A stretch of 64,000 nucleotides of DNA from Aradus depressus. Taxonomy: Eukaryota > Arthropoda > Insecta > Hemiptera > Aradidae. The stretch lies in contig OY759219.1 in the NCBI GenBank assembly GCA_963662175.1, positions 29,182,908-29,246,907 of the forward strand, read 5' to 3'. The position numbers and the translations under genes were made by a program. The notes under the pieces are model-generated. The model was not told the origin of the DNA and ran no database searches. It saw only the letters and a list, made by a program, of their open reading frames with translations. Below, piece by piece: positions 1 through 12,235 of the stretch (the stretch's first letter is position 1; every line of letters begins with the position of its first letter).

Positions 1-3000
1 CATATTGACACGAAATTTCATATGTAAATTCAAAGCCGTCCTAGAATGACACCTATTGATTTGCAGTCAATTCAGCCCAAGGGAATGGTAGGTTTAGAGG
101 GGGAGGTTTAACACAAAAACTTTAATAACTGCCGTTCTAATGAACATATTGACACGAAATTTCATATGTAAATTCAAAGCCGTCCTAGAATGACACCTAT
201 TGATTTGCAGTCAATTCAGCCCAAGGGAATGGTAGGTTTAGAGGGGGAGGTTTAACACAAAAACTTTAATAACTGCCGTTCTAATGAACGTATTGACACG
301 AAATTTCATATGTAAATTCAAAGCCGTCCTAGAATGACACCTATTGATTTGCAGTCAATTCAGCCCAAGGGAATGGTAGGTTTAGAGGGGGAGGTTTAAC
401 ACAAAAACTTTAATAACTGCCGTTCTAATGAACATATTGACACGAAATTTCATATGTAAATTCAAAGCCGTCCTAGAATGACACCTATTGATTTGCAGTC
501 AATTCAGCCCAAGGGAATGGTAGGTTTAGAGGGGGAGGTTTAACACAAAAACTTTAATAACTGCCGTTCTAATGAACATATTGACACGAAATTTCATATG
601 TAAATTCAAAGCCGTCCTAGAATGACACCTATTGATTTGCAGTCAATTCAGCCCAAGGGAATGGTAGGTTTAGAGGGGGAGGTTTAACACAAAAACTTTA
701 ATAACTGCCGTTCTAATGAACGTATTGACACGAAATTTCATATGTAAATTCAAAGCCGTCCTAGGATGACACCTATTGATTTGCAGTCAATTCAGCCCAA
801 GGGAATGGTAGGTTTAGAGGGGGAGGTTTAACACAAAAACTTTAATAACTGCCGTTCTAATGAACATATTGACACGAAATTTCATATGTAAATTCAAAGC
901 CGTCCTAGAATGACACCTATTGATTTGCAGTCAATTCAGCCCAAGGGAATGGTAGGTTTAGAGGGGGAGGTTTAACACAAAAACTTTAATAACTGCCGTT
1001 CTAATGAACATATTGACACGAAATTTCATATGTAAATTCAAAGCCGTCCTAGGATGACACCTATTGATTTGCAGTCAATTCAGCCCAAGGGAATGGTAGG
1101 TTTAGAGGGGGAGGTTTAACACAAAAACTTTAATAACTGCCGTTCTAATGAACATATTGACACGAAATTTCATATGTAAATTCAAAGCCGTCCTAGGATG
1201 ACACCTATTGATTTGCAGTCAATTCAGCCCAAGGGAATGGTAGGTTTAGAGGGGGAGGTTTAACACAAAAACTTTAATAACTGCCGTTCTAATGAACGTA
1301 TTGACACGAAATTTCATATGTAAATTCAAAGCCGTCCTAGAATGACACCTATTGATTTGCAGTCAATTCAGCCCAAGGGAATGGTAGGTTTAGAGGGGGA
1401 GGTTTAACACAAAAACTTTAATAACTGCCGTTCTAATGAACGTATTGACACGAAATTTCATATGTAAATTCAAAGCCGTCCTAGGATGACACCTATTGAT
1501 TTGCAGTCAATTCAGCCCAAGGGAATGGTAGGTTTAGAGGGGGAGGTTTAACACAAAAACTTTAATAACTGCCGTTCTAATGAACATATTGACACGAAAT
1601 TTCATATGTAAATTCAAAGCCGTCCTAGAATGACACCTATTGATTTGCAGTCAATTCAGCCCAAGGGAATGGTAGGTTTAGAGGGGGAGGTTTAACACAA
1701 AAACTTTAATAACTGCCGTTCTAATGAACATATTGACACGAAATTTCATATGTAAATTCAAAGCCGTCCTAGAATGACACCTATTGATTTGCAGTCAATT
1801 CAGCCCAAGGGAATGGTAGGTTTAGAGGGGGAGGTTTAACACAAAAACTTTAATAACTGCCGTTCTAATGAACATATTGACACGAAATTTCATATGTAAA
1901 TTCAAAGCCGTCCTAGGATGACACCTATTGATTTGCAGTCAATTCAGCCCAAGGGAATGGTAGGTTTAGAGGGGGAGGTTTAACACAAAAACTTTAATAA
2001 CTGCCGTTCTAATGAACATATTGACACGAAATTTCATATGTAAATTCAAAGCCGTCCTAGGATGACACCTATTGATTTGCAGTCAATTCAGCCCAAGGGA
2101 ATGGTAGGTTTAGAGGGGGAGGTTTAACACAAAAACTTTAATAACTGCCGTTCTAATGAACATATTGACACGAAATTTCATATGTAAATTCAAAGCCGTC
2201 CTAGGATGACACCTATTGATTTGCAGTCAATTCAGCCCAAGGGAATGGTAGGTTTAGAGGGGGAGGTTTAACACAAAAACTTTAATAACTGCCGTTCTAA
2301 TGAACATATTGACACGAAATTTCATATGTAAATTCAAAGCCGTCCTAGGATGACACCTATTGATTTGCAGTCAATTCAGCCCAAGGGAATGGTAGGTTTA
2401 GAGGGGGAGGTTTAACACAAAAACTTTAATAACTGCCGTTCTAATGAACATATTGACACGAAATTTCATATGTAAATTCAAAGCCGTCCTAGAATGACAC
2501 CTATTGATTTGCAGTCAATTCAGCCCAAGGGAATGGTAGGTTTAGAGGGGGAGGTTTAACACAAAAACTTTAATAACTGCCGTTCTAATGAACATATTGA
2601 CACGAAATTTCATATGTAAATTCAAAGCCGTCCTAGGATGACACCTATTGATTTGCAGTCAATTCAGCCCAAGGGAATGGTAGGTTTAGAGGGGGAGGTT
2701 TAACACAAAAACTTTAATAACTGCCGTTCTAATGAACATATTGACACGAAATTTCATATGTAAATTCAAAGCCGTCCTAGAATGACACCTATTGATTTGC
2801 AGTCAATTCAGCCCAAGGGAATGGTAGGTTTAGAGGGGGAGGTTTAACACAAAAACTTTAATAACTGCCGTTCTAATGAACATATTGACACGAAATTTCA
2901 TATGTAAATTCAAAGCCGTCCTAGAATGACACCTATTGATTTGCAGTCAATTCAGCCCAAGGGAATGGTAGGTTTAGAGGGGGAGGTTTAACACAAAAAC

Positions 3001-6000
3001 TTTAATAACTGCCGTTCTAATGAACATATTGACACGAAATTTCATATGTAAATTCAAAGCCGTCCTAGGATGACACCTATTGATTTGCAGTCAATTCAGC
3101 CCAAGGGAATGGTAGGTTTAGAGGGGGAGGTTTAACACAAAAACTTTAATAACTGCCGTTCTAATGAACATATTGACACGAAATTTCATATGTAAATTCA
3201 AAGCCGTCCTAGAATGACACCTATTGATTTGCAGTCAATTCAGCCCAAGGGAATGGTAGGTTTAGAGGGGGAGGTTTAACACAAAAACTTTAATAACTGC
3301 CGTTCTAATGAACATATTGACACGAAATTTCATATGTAAATTCAAAGCCGTCCTAGAATGACACCTATTGATTTGCAGTCAATTCAGCCCAAGGGAATGG
3401 TAGGTTTAGAGGGGGAGGTTTAACACAAAAACTTTAATAACTGCCGTTCTAATGAACATATTGACACGAAATTTCATATGTAAATTCAAAGCCGTCCTAG
3501 GATGACACCTATTGATTTGCAGTCAATTCAGCCCAAGGGAATGGTAGGTTTAGAGGGGGAGGTTTAACACAAAAACTTTAATAACTGCCGTTCTAATGAA
3601 CATATTGACACGAAATTTCATATGTAAATTCAAAGCCGTCCTAGAATGACACCTATTGATTTGCAGTCAATTCAGCCCAAGGGAATGGTAGGTTTAGAGG
3701 GGGAGGTTTAACACAAAAACTTTAATAACTGCCGTTCTAATGAACATATTGACACGAAATTTCATATGTAAATTCAAAGCCGTCCTAGAATGACACCTAT
3801 TGATTTGCAGTCAATTCAGCCCAAGGGAATGGTAGGTTTAGAGGGGGAGGTTTAACACAAAAACTTTAATAACTGCCGTTCTAATGAACATATTGACACG
3901 AAATTTCATATGTAAATTCAAAGCCGTCCTAGAATGACACCTATTGATTTGCAGTCAATTCAGCCCAAGGGAATGGTAGGTTTAGAGGGGGAGGTTTAAC
4001 ACAAAAACTTTAATAACTGCCGTTCTAATGAACATATTGACACGAAATTTCATATGTAAATTCAAAGCCGTCCTAGGATGACACCTATTGATTTGCAGTC
4101 AATTCAGCCCAAGGGAATGGTAGGTTTAGAGGGGGAGGTTTAACACAAAAACTTTAATAACTGCCGTTCTAATGAACGTATTGACACGAAATTTCATATG
4201 TAAATTCAAAGCCGTCCTAGGATGACACCTATTGATTTGCAGTCAATTCAGCCCAAGGGAATGGTAGGTTTAGAGGGGGAGGTTTAACACAAAAACTTTA
4301 ATAACTGCCGTTCTAATGAACATATTGACACGAAATTTCATATGTAAATTCAAAGCCGTCCTAGGATGACACCTATTGATTTGCAGTCAATTCAGCCCAA
4401 GGGAATGGTAGGTTTAGGAGGGAAGGTTTAACACAAAAACTTTAATAACTGCCGTTCTAATGAACATATTGACACGAAATTTCATATGTAAATTCAAAGC
4501 CGTCCTAGGATGACACCTATTGATTTGCAGTCAATTCAGCCCAAGGGAATGGTAGGTTTAGAGGGGGAGGTTTAACACAAAAACTTTAATAACTGCCGTT
4601 CTAATGAACATATTGACACGAAATTTCATATGTAAATTCAAAGCCGTCCTAGGATGACACCTATTGATTTGCAGTCAATTCAGCCCAAGGGAATGGTAGG
4701 TTTAGAGGGGGAGGTTTAACACAAAAACTTTAATAACTGCCGTTCTAATGAACATATTGACACGAAATTTCATATGTAAATTCAAAGCCGTCCTAGGATG
4801 ACACCTATTGATTTGCAGTCAATTCAGCCCAAGGGAATGGTAGGTTTAGAGGGGGAGGTTTAACACAAAAACTTTAATAACTGCCGTTCTAATGAACATA
4901 TTGACACGAAATTTCATATGTAAATTCAAAGCCGTCCTAGGATGACACCTATTGATTTGCAGTCAATTCAGCCCAAGGGAATGGTAGGTTTAGAGGGGGA
5001 GGTTTAACACAAAAACTTTAATAACTGCCGTTCTAATGAACGTATTGACACGAAATTTCATATGTAAATTCAAAGCCGTCCTAGGATGACACCTATTGAT
5101 TTGCAGTCAATTCAGCCCAAGGGAATGGTAGGTTTAGAGGGGGAGGTTTAACACAAAAACTTTAATAACTGCCGTTCTAATGAACATATTGACACGAAAT
5201 TTCATATGTAAATTCAAAGCCGTCCTAGGATGACACCTATTGATTTGCAGTCAATTCAGCCCAAGGGAATGGTAGGTTTAGAGGGGGAGGTTTAACACAA
5301 AAACTTTAATAACTGCCGTTCTAATGAACATATTGACACGAAATTTCATATGTAAATTCAAAGCCGTCCTAGGATGACACCTATTGATTTGCAGTCAATT
5401 CAGCCCAAGGGAATGGTAGGTTTAGAGGGGGAGGTTTAACACAAAAACTTTAATAACTGCCGTTCTAATGAACATATTGACACGAAATTTCATATGTAAA
5501 TTCAAAGCCGTCCTAGGATGACACCTATTGATTTGCAGTCAATTCAGCCCAAGGGAATGGTAGGTTTAGAGGGGGAGGTTTAACACAAAAACTTTAATAA
5601 CTGCCGTTCTAATGAACATATTGACACGAAATTTCATATGTAAATTCAAAGCCGTCCTAGGATGACACCTATTGATTTGCAGTCAATTCAGCCCAAGGGA
5701 ATGGTAGGTTTAGAGGGGGAGGTTTAACACAAAAACTTTAATAACTGCCGTTCTAATGAACATATTGACACGAAATTTCATATGTAAATTCAAAGCCGTC
5801 CTAGGATGACACCTATTGATTTGCAGTCAATTCAGCCCAAGGGAATGGTAGGTTTAGAGGGGGAGGTTTAACACAAAAACTTTAATAACTGCCGTTCTAA
5901 TGAACGTATTGACACGAAATTTCATATGTAAATTCAAAGCCGTCCTAGGATGACACCTATTGATTTGCAGTCAATTCAGCCCAAGGGAATGGTAGGTTTA

Positions 6001-6176
6001 GAGGGGGAGGTTTAACACAAAAACTTTAATAACTGCCGTTCTAATGAACATATTGACACGAAATTTCATATGTAAATTCAAAGCCGTCCTAGGATGACAC
6101 CTATTGATTTGCAGTCAATTCAGCCCAAGGGAATGGTAGGTTTAGAGGGGGAGGTTTAACACAAAAACTTTAATAA
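1..6176 (+). repeat. 144-bp satellite array, about 43 units
   Basis: Direct reading shows a head-to-tail repeat of exactly 144 bp from base 1, so the array probably continues outside the window. The last unit (from 6049) is partial. Units are almost identical. Two sites vary: unit base 2 (CAT or CGT) and unit base 46 (AGAATG or AGGATG). One unit (from 4321) has a small change in its G-rich stretch near 4417. No long ORF exists in any frame. Each unit contains the signatures seen in dispersed copies elsewhere: GACACGAAATTTCATATG, GACACCTATT, a G-rich tract, and AATAACTGCCGTT. The right edge passes directly into the 3' part of the dispersed element. Confidence 0.98.
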
Positions 6177-6380
6177 TTATTAGATATTAATTATTTATAA
6201 CTGCCGTTGTAATGAATGTATTGACACAACATTTAATATGAGGATTCAGAGGCCCCTAGGTAAGTCAACTGATTGATGTTTAGCCACAACGGTCTATTGA
6301 TATTGGAGGGAGAGCGAAAACTTAATTCGTGCTGAAGAAGTACATTGTCGGTGAATCACCGGCGAATTCTTTTATTCGTC
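6177..6380 (+). repeat. Module element, 3' terminal part adjoining the satellite
   Basis: After a short AT-rich insertion (6177-6197) the sequence resumes with ATAACTGCCGTTGTAATGAA and follows the order seen in dispersed copies. This is the GACACAACATTTAATATGAG module, then the GGAGGGAGAGCGAAAACTTA block, then GAAGTACATTGTCGG and the near-palindrome CGGTGAATCACCG near 6355. It therefore links the satellite to a complete 3' end of the dispersed family. Confidence 0.85.
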
Positions 6381-6464
6381 TTGGAGATCACTTTTAAAAA
6401 TTGTCACAATAACTACCATTCACCCTGCTAAAAAGAAAAAAATCAATAACAGGAGTGTTTACAA

Positions 6465-6618
6465 TCAACGGAGCGAATCTAACGAATGGGAGGGGAGGAA
6501 AGGGTGGGGTGAAACAGGGAGGGGAGGGTGGTTCCTTCCGTGTGATCCTGACCTAGAGAAGGGTAATCTAATAGCAACCAACCCTGATACTGTGGATAAC
6601 CTAACTGAACCCTTAAGA
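6465..6618. other. GC-rich linker, no gene seen
   Basis: This stretch lies between the module element end and a SINE. It carries purine-rich runs (GGGAGGGGAGGAAAGGGTGG). A 79-residue open frame on the minus strand overlaps the SINE head and has no recognisable domain, so I do not call it a gene. Confidence 0.5.
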
Positions 6619-6884
6619 GTGCCTGTAGCTAAAGATCGCGGGTTCGAAACCCAGCCGAGGCCCTTAGGTTTTTTATCTGAGTGGTGAAAAAACCTTGAGC
6701 ACACCGTCCTTCGGATGGGACGTTAAGCCTGTACGATGTCAGGTACTCATTAGATACCCTCTATCCTAGGTGAATAAAAATTTAGGGTAGGCAAAATTTA
6801 GGACTCCAACAATAGTTGGGCTCATGTCTACCAGAGCGACGAAAGTAGGCGATATGATATCGTAGTTAAAGCCAGGGTCACAAT
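6619..6884 (+). mobile_element. tRNA-derived SINE copy, decayed head
   Basis: The B-box GGTTCGAAACC is intact at about 6641. It is followed by the family body: the CCGTCCTTCGGATGGGACGTT hairpin region, CTGTACGATGTCAGGTACTC, AAAATTTAGGACTCC and GGCGATATGATATCGTAG. The A-box half is degraded and parts of the centre are deleted. Confidence 0.85.
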
Positions 6885-6989
6885 CTCAAAATTATGCTGA
6901 AACAACGTACTTCTCTACGCATTCTCTACATAGACTATGACTGCAATTCGTACATGCCGTATAGTAGACAATCATAGATGACGGTTTTC

Positions 6990-7380
6990 TGATCCCCTGA
7001 TCCCAAAAATGAAAAAAAGGGTTTTATAAGTGTACCCAGAACCACATGAAGAAGAAACCTGTTAATTTCCAGCCAAATATGGGGGGATCAGGAGGGGTTT
7101 AACACAAAAACTCAAATAACTGCCGTTGTAATGAATTTATCAACACGAAATTTCAAATGTAAATTCAAAACCCCATAAGGATGACACCTATTAATTTTCC
7201 GCGGAATCAGCCAAAGGGAAGGGCGCTCAACTCAGACATTCCAATAACTGTCGATGTAATGAATGTATGCACATAACATTAAGTATGAGAATTCAGAAGT
7301 TGTTATGTAAATCAACTTCTTTTTAGCCCAAACATTCGTTAACAACTTAATTGATTAATTCCTAATGAGTAAATACAATA
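6990..7380 (+). repeat. Module element copy (diverged)
   Basis: Three successive internal modules are recognisable. Each carries a variant of AATAACTGCCGTTGTAATGA followed by ACACGAAATTT or ACATAACATT. The 3' block AACTTAATTGATTAATTC follows. The copy stops just before the hAT-type MITE. Confidence 0.75.
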
Positions 7381-7395
7381 AATTCTTATCTGTAC

Positions 7396-8016
7396 CTAGG
7401 GATCTATCGATACAAGTAAATACAAGTGAAGTATCGATACTTTGGACCGATACCAAGTACAGTATCCAATAGATATTACTTGTATCGATTCAAAGTACTC
7501 GTTTCAAATTTCAACAATTAAAAAAAATTATAAAATTTTTCAATTCATCAAAATCGTTCACCGTTTCATTTCTTACAATTTTCTATTATTTGTTGTAGCA
7601 ATAAAATACTGAACTCAAATTACGGTCCACGGACAAATGATATATATCGATGTCTGCATGATGCGTCCTTACCTTACCTTATTTACATTAAATGGTTTAT
7701 CGTTTATGAAGGTATAAGTTTGATTTTGAACAGAACAGCGAACGTGATTACGATTTCAGCATTTTATTTCATTTTTACATTCCACTATGTAATTCATCGT
7801 CCTAAGGCGAAAGTGTAGATTTATTACAGAGAACGATTTAAGTACGATTCGATATTATTATGTATATTATTCATGGTATACAATTAATTTTAACGAACTA
7901 ATCGATCCAATCGAGTAGGTATCGATATTTATTCGATACATGAGTAGTATCGAACGTTTTATTCGATACTACTCTAGAGTAAAAGTATCGATACTTTGTG
8001 GTATCGATTGAACCCT
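7396..8016. mobile_element. hAT-type MITE, 621 bp, with 8-bp TSD
   Basis: The element is flanked by perfect direct repeats ATCTGTAC (7388-7395 and 8017-8024). Its ends are inverted: left AGGGATCTATCGATAC and right, read on the other strand, AGGGTTCAATCGATACC. Several GTATCGATAC palindromes sit inside both ends. Eight-base duplications and A/TGGG-type ends with subterminal repeats are typical of hAT non-autonomous elements. No transposase is encoded. Confidence 0.85.
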
Positions 8017-8527
8017 ATCTGTACTTACTCCATCAAAGTAAACGTTCGTAGAGAAAAAATCCCTTACAATGACCTCTCTATAATCAATAAGAAGCCAGCT
8101 CAGCGGTTGCTGCCATTTTTAGCGTACACCATACTCTCGTTTCAGAAACTGCACTAAATTGTGCATCTGAAAACTTTACAAAATTTTTTTTAATAATTAA
8201 AACATAACTACTTAATTATGTTACTATTTTTATGTAGGGAAACTGAAGAAAATATGAATACATTTCTGGAAAATAACAGTATGTTTGTGTATACTTTGAG
8301 TTATATAATATCCGTTTTGCTTTGCTAAAATATGTGGATGATATACTTAACCAGAACACATACTGGGCTTCCTGAAGCCTCAATTGGTTAAAAAAGATGA
8401 TATTTCTTTCTTCATCTAATTGAATTATTGGAGTACTTAAAAAATGTACAATGATACGGTCAAGTGTGTTCAATGCATTAGTTTTGTAGGTCATTTCCAG
8501 ATGCATTTTATTACTATTTCTTTCCAT

Positions 8528-8945
8528 AGAATGAATGTATTAACACGAAATTTTATGTACATATTCAGAACTTAATAACAATGACACCTGTCAATTTGTA
8601 GCCAATTCAGAAAAAAGGAAGCGGGATTAAAAGTATTTTAACAAAATAAATCAAATAAATGCCGTTGTAATACATTTTTCGATACGAAAATTCGTATGTA
8701 AATTCAAAGCTCCATAAGGATAACACCTATCAATTTTCAGCGGAATCAGCTGAGGAGAAGGGGGACTCAACTAAAAAAACATAATAACTGTCGATGTAAT
8801 GAATATATCGACATAAAATTTAGTATTAGAACTCAGAAATCACTATCCAAGTAAAATATAGATTTTTAGCCCAAAGGGTCCAATTGATGTTTAAGGGAGA
8901 GCAGTAACATAAATGAATAATGGATGTTGGGGAAGTAGGTATATT
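8528..8945 (+). repeat. Module element copy
   Basis: It begins at ATGAATGTATTAACACGAAA and runs through at least three modules to TTAGCCCAAAGGGTCCAATT and GGGGAAGTAGGTAT. Module order matches other copies. The final near-palindrome is lost. Confidence 0.75.
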
Positions 8946-9050
8946 TTTTATTTATTTTTTTTTTAATTAAAGTTTTTTTTTAGTTGAGCCCTCCTCTGAT
9001 CCCCCCTACCCTTTTGCAGATTCCTCTGAAAATTAATTATTTACTAAGTC

Positions 9051-9200
9051 ATACTTTTTTTTTTTTTTTTTTTTTTTTTTTAATCCAAATTTTATTCTTC
9101 TAGAGACAAGACAAATGTTAAATAGGCTACCTCCTCCCAGAATACGGAGTCTGAGTGTGGGAGGGGGAGCAGTCAGCTAGGACTGTACATCACTGTTAAT
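9051..9200 (-). repeat. Dispersed retroposon 3' segment with oligo-T
   Basis: A T run at 9054-9081 precedes a segment containing GGCTACCTCCTCCCAGAA and GGGAGCAGTCAGCTAGGACT. The same segment occurs inverted at 22460-22570. The oligo-T on this strand fits a poly(A) tail on the minus strand, so this is probably a LINE 3' UTR remnant. Confidence 0.55.
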
Positions 9201-9419
9201 AATTAGACATATTCATTATATCTTTGACATATATCAATAAGAAGAAAAAATGTAAATATATATATTCTTAGTAGATCATAATCCGCAATAATAATACGAG
9301 TGGACACGACAGTAACTTGATAAATTAATAAAGTACACATAATATAGAAGAATCCCTAAGAATAAAGAATACTAATGTAGAGAAGCAATACAAAAAAAAA
9401 ATAAAAATAGAATAACTTA

Positions 9420-9640
9420 TGAGGTTTTGAATTCATATATGAAGTTTTGAGTCGATACATCCATTACAATGGCAGTTATTACAGTTTTTGAGTTAAGTGA
9501 GGCTTAACCTTTGGCCGATTTGAATGAAAATCAACAGATGTTGTCGTTAGAGGGTTGTGGATTTACATATAAAATTTCGTGGTGATACATTCATTCCATC
9601 GGGAGTTATCGCATTCACAGACACATATATTTTTTTAAAT
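9420..9640 (-). repeat. Module element copy
   Basis: On this strand the sequence reads as the reverse complement of the modules, for example TACATCCATTACAATGGCAG and TACATTCATTCCATCGGGAG, followed by an ATCGTGTTCACAGACACA-like block. The copy is partial. Confidence 0.7.
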
Positions 9641-9789
9641 ATTTGGAATCGGAGGTCAAAAAACATGAAATTCCGTTGAAAACTCCGCATCGAATTTTTA
9701 ACTTTTTTCTCTCTTCCTGAAATAGATCCCTACAGAGGGTGAAAAATAAACACTACAAATATTGCATTTATAGAATAAATTTTTCACTC

Positions 9790-10200
9790 ACAAATTAAAT
9801 AAATATGATTAATAGAGTCGACAGTATCTTTTCAATGTAGAAAATTGTACAGAATTCTACAGTTACATATACGGATACCATAGCTTTATACTGGACACAA
9901 ACTCACAACACCTTCACCCCACACGTCCACTCAAGTCATTATAAGGCCCTGAAGAAGGAAATAAATAGTTTTAGAAACGTTGGACACAGCTTTGAAATCG
10001 TTAAAATTTATTACTATAAACAAAGCTTTGAACTATTTTATACAGAAATTTATTGCATGTTTTTCAGAGCGCTATAACTTTAGTTGTATTGATCCTACTT
10101 CAAATTTCAGGGCATTTTGAGAGTTGGAAATTTAATAAGGAACATTTTTGGTAAGAATCAATTTTTCGATACGACTAAGCAATCCCGAATAATTCAAGCA
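9790..10200 (+). repeat. Dispersed repeat with CTGAAGAA hairpin motif
   Basis: It contains GGCCCTGAAGAAGGAAATA, AGTTTTAGAAACGTTGG and a GAGTCGACAGTATCTTTTCA segment. Related segments lie at 28555-28700, where the CTGAAGA/GAAACGTTGG block is near-identical, and inverted at 37600-37740. It is probably a retroposon 3' end. No coding sequence is visible. Confidence 0.5.
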
Positions 10201-10299
10201 AATATATATATATAAAAAAAAAATGGTTTCAAGTAATGTAATTTTAGAACGATTTTCGGCATGTATATCGCAAACCAGCCGATCTTTGAAAAATATATC

Positions 10300-10620
10300 T
10301 GACATGTGCCTTTTAGTATTCTCTACAATTTTTATTTGTATGTATTTTTGATTAAGTCATAAACATAAGCGGTATTTTGTAAAATGTACTTAGGCCCCGG
10401 ACAAAAGTGGTCCCAATTTTCGGCCGAATTTGGCCAAAATTTAACCAGATCTAAGTTAGCATATGAGACATCTTTATTTTAAATTTCAGGTTCATTGCTC
10501 CACTTCATTATCGCGAAAATGGTCAAAAGTAGACATTGAAACGTAAAATTTCTTACAAAACTCGATCTCAGTTTTTTGTACTACAATACTTCCTTATACT
10601 AAAGTTATAAGAGACATATT
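10300..10620 (+). repeat. Dispersed repeat X copy
   Basis: Signatures are TTTTTGATTAAGTCATAAAC, GTAAAATGTACTTAGGCCCC and a TTATCGCGAAAATGGTCAAA segment. Related copies are at 13540-13850 (inverted) and 20955-21260. The class is unknown and no ORF is present. Confidence 0.55.
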
Positions 10621-10760
10621 GGATTTGATATACAGAAGGCATAGTTAAGGTCAATGGCAAGATGGAGGAATTACAGAGGTCAACGCATAGCTTAAATACA
10701 ACTAACCCAGAAAAGGGCTCCTAGATCACCCATGTGTCTCTTTTATCGATTGGCAAAGGC

Positions 10761-10973
10761 TTAGGGCGGGGACCTTTTTTTCTGTCTAGGAGACAGTGCC
10801 TGCATTAATATGTTCACAGCTGTTCTCTGACTCATGGGGTTATCTTGATAAAGCGTTGCTATATCTGCAATGAACGCTTTTTGGCAAGATGGATTCCCTA
10901 ATAAATATCTTTTTTTTAAAAAGAGAACACAATAGTCTATATCTAGGAATAGAGTAAGATTTGCGTAAGACAT
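10761..10973 (-). CDS. Unrecognised 70-residue ORF
   Basis: An open frame of 70 codons ends in a basic stretch (SPRQKKRSPP). Its middle, with SCQKAFIADIATLYQDN and RTAVNILMQAL, looks like ordinary helical protein rather than low-complexity translation. A possible splice acceptor (pyrimidine run then AAAAAAAAG) lies inside the frame near 10916, so only the C-terminal part might be genuine. I do not recognise a family. It could be the tail of a transposon protein or chance. Confidence 0.2.
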   Translation of the reverse strand: MSYANLTLFLDIDYCVLFLKKRYLLGNPSCQKAFIADIATLYQDNPMSQRTAVNILMQALSPRQKKRSPP

Positions 10974-11139
10974 GTTGAGAGCTACGCAAATGATATTTAA
11001 CGCAAAAAGTTATGAACAAAATACATAAATAGTTTGCTATTCGTACGATCGTACATTGAAGAACCTAACCTTAAGGTAATTTCAATACGAAATGATAGAA
11101 TTAAACAAATAAGACAGGATTACTTACGTCAAACCGAAT

Positions 11140-11400
11140 TCAAAACGGACCATGAGTGTCCGGCCAAACCCAAGTTCAGCTGTTTTGACAAGACATCCTC
11201 AAGGAGGCTACGACCACACTGGATACGTGGTGTGTGTGTGTCTATCCTTCTCAGTCGGCCTCCTAGGAGGGGGGCAAAAATCAATGAGAGGGGCCCCCAG
11301 ACTGGTTGCTAAGCAACCCTCCCGCCGATCCGCCCCATTTCAAAACTGTGTAACCTTCCCCAAGGGGTTACAACCCCCGTGGACTGTCAGCTGATTGTAG
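11140..11400. other. GC-rich block of unknown origin
   Basis: This block is markedly GC-rich against its AT-rich surroundings and keeps overlapping open frames on the plus strand. It includes a GT microsatellite (11230-11241), a perfect short palindrome GGTTGCTTAGCAACC near 11305 and GGGGTTACAACCCC nearby. It ends just before a SINE. No protein family is recognised. A strong minus-strand donor (GAC then GTAAGTAATC) lies at 11128, but the frames before it are not convincingly exonic. Confidence 0.4.
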
Positions 11401-11434
11401 TAGACATATGGTTGAGATATCAGCGAACAACACC

Positions 11435-11690
11435 TTTTTATCTGGGAGGTAAAAAAACCTTGAGCACGCCGTCCTTCGGATGGGGTGTTAAGGGATGATC
11501 CCGAGGCTGCACGATGTCAAGTATTCGTTAAAGACCCTTACCCTAGGTGAATAAAAATTTTGAGCAAAATCTAAGACTCCCACAGTAGAGTCGGGCTCAT
11601 GTCCACCAGAGCAACGAAAGAGCACTCTGGTAGTTGGCGATATGAACTCGTAGTTAAAGCCCGGGCTTGAGTCATAATCACTAACTAACT
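11435..11690 (+). mobile_element. SINE copy, head-truncated, ACTA-type tail
   Basis: The family body starts at TTTTATCTGGGAGGT. It includes GCACGCCGTCCTTCGGATGG, the AGAGTCGGGCTCATGTCCAC block and GTAGTTAAAGCCCGGGC. It ends with GTCATAATCACTAACTAACT. The tRNA-like head is missing. Confidence 0.85.
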
Positions 11691-11884
11691 AGAGGAAGTT
11701 ATGAAATCATTAGAAACATGTTGAGTTTTCAAGGGAATTTCATGTATTGCGACCCTCTGATTCCAAAAATAAAAAAAATAAATTCCTGTCTGTCTGTGAA
11801 CATAGAAAGTATTCAAAGAAAGTTTTATATGTGTATCTACAACCCCATACAGTTTTTAGAACTTTGCCATAATATTTGCACTTT

Positions 11885-12235
11885 GCACTTTTTCCTGAAA
11901 GAACAAAGCCAGCTGCAAATTGATGATCTCCCAATTCTCCTGAATCCTAAGGACCAGGATGTGCGCTATCTTGGAGTGCTTTTGAATACATGGAAACTAC
12001 ACATTAACAGAAAACAAGCATATTCACAACTCAACACCCTCTCAAAAACAGAAACACGCCACTTAAACACACATGTACTATTCTGCTATACAAGACACTC
12101 CTACTTCCACTTCTAACATATGCCTGTCCAGTCTGGATCGGTACCAGCAACACTAACATGAAACGACTACAAACGTTTCAAAATAATGTTCTCCAAATAG
12201 CACCATGATTTGTCAAGAATCACGAAATTCTCTAT
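11885..12235 (+). pseudogene. Jockey-type LINE reverse transcriptase relic
   Basis: Conceptual translation gives the C-terminal part of a non-LTR reverse transcriptase: DVRYLGVLLNTWKLHINR (the 'YLGV-LD..L' motif), then after a frameshift near 12090 KTLLLPLLTYACPVWIGTSN and MKRLQTFQNNVLQIA. This order (YLGV, TYACPVW, LQ.FQN..L) is characteristic of Jockey-like LINE ORF2 proteins. The frame is broken at least once, and the downstream part is lost into unrelated sequence near 12235. Confidence 0.7.

Noticed and set aside
1..6176. CRISPR-like array
   Set aside because: Repeats are 144 bp head-to-tail with no unique spacers, and the genome is eukaryotic.
11718..12116. Intact 132-residue gene
   Set aside because: The start lies in unrelated sequence. 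The frame is a Jockey-type relic that shifts frame near 12090.
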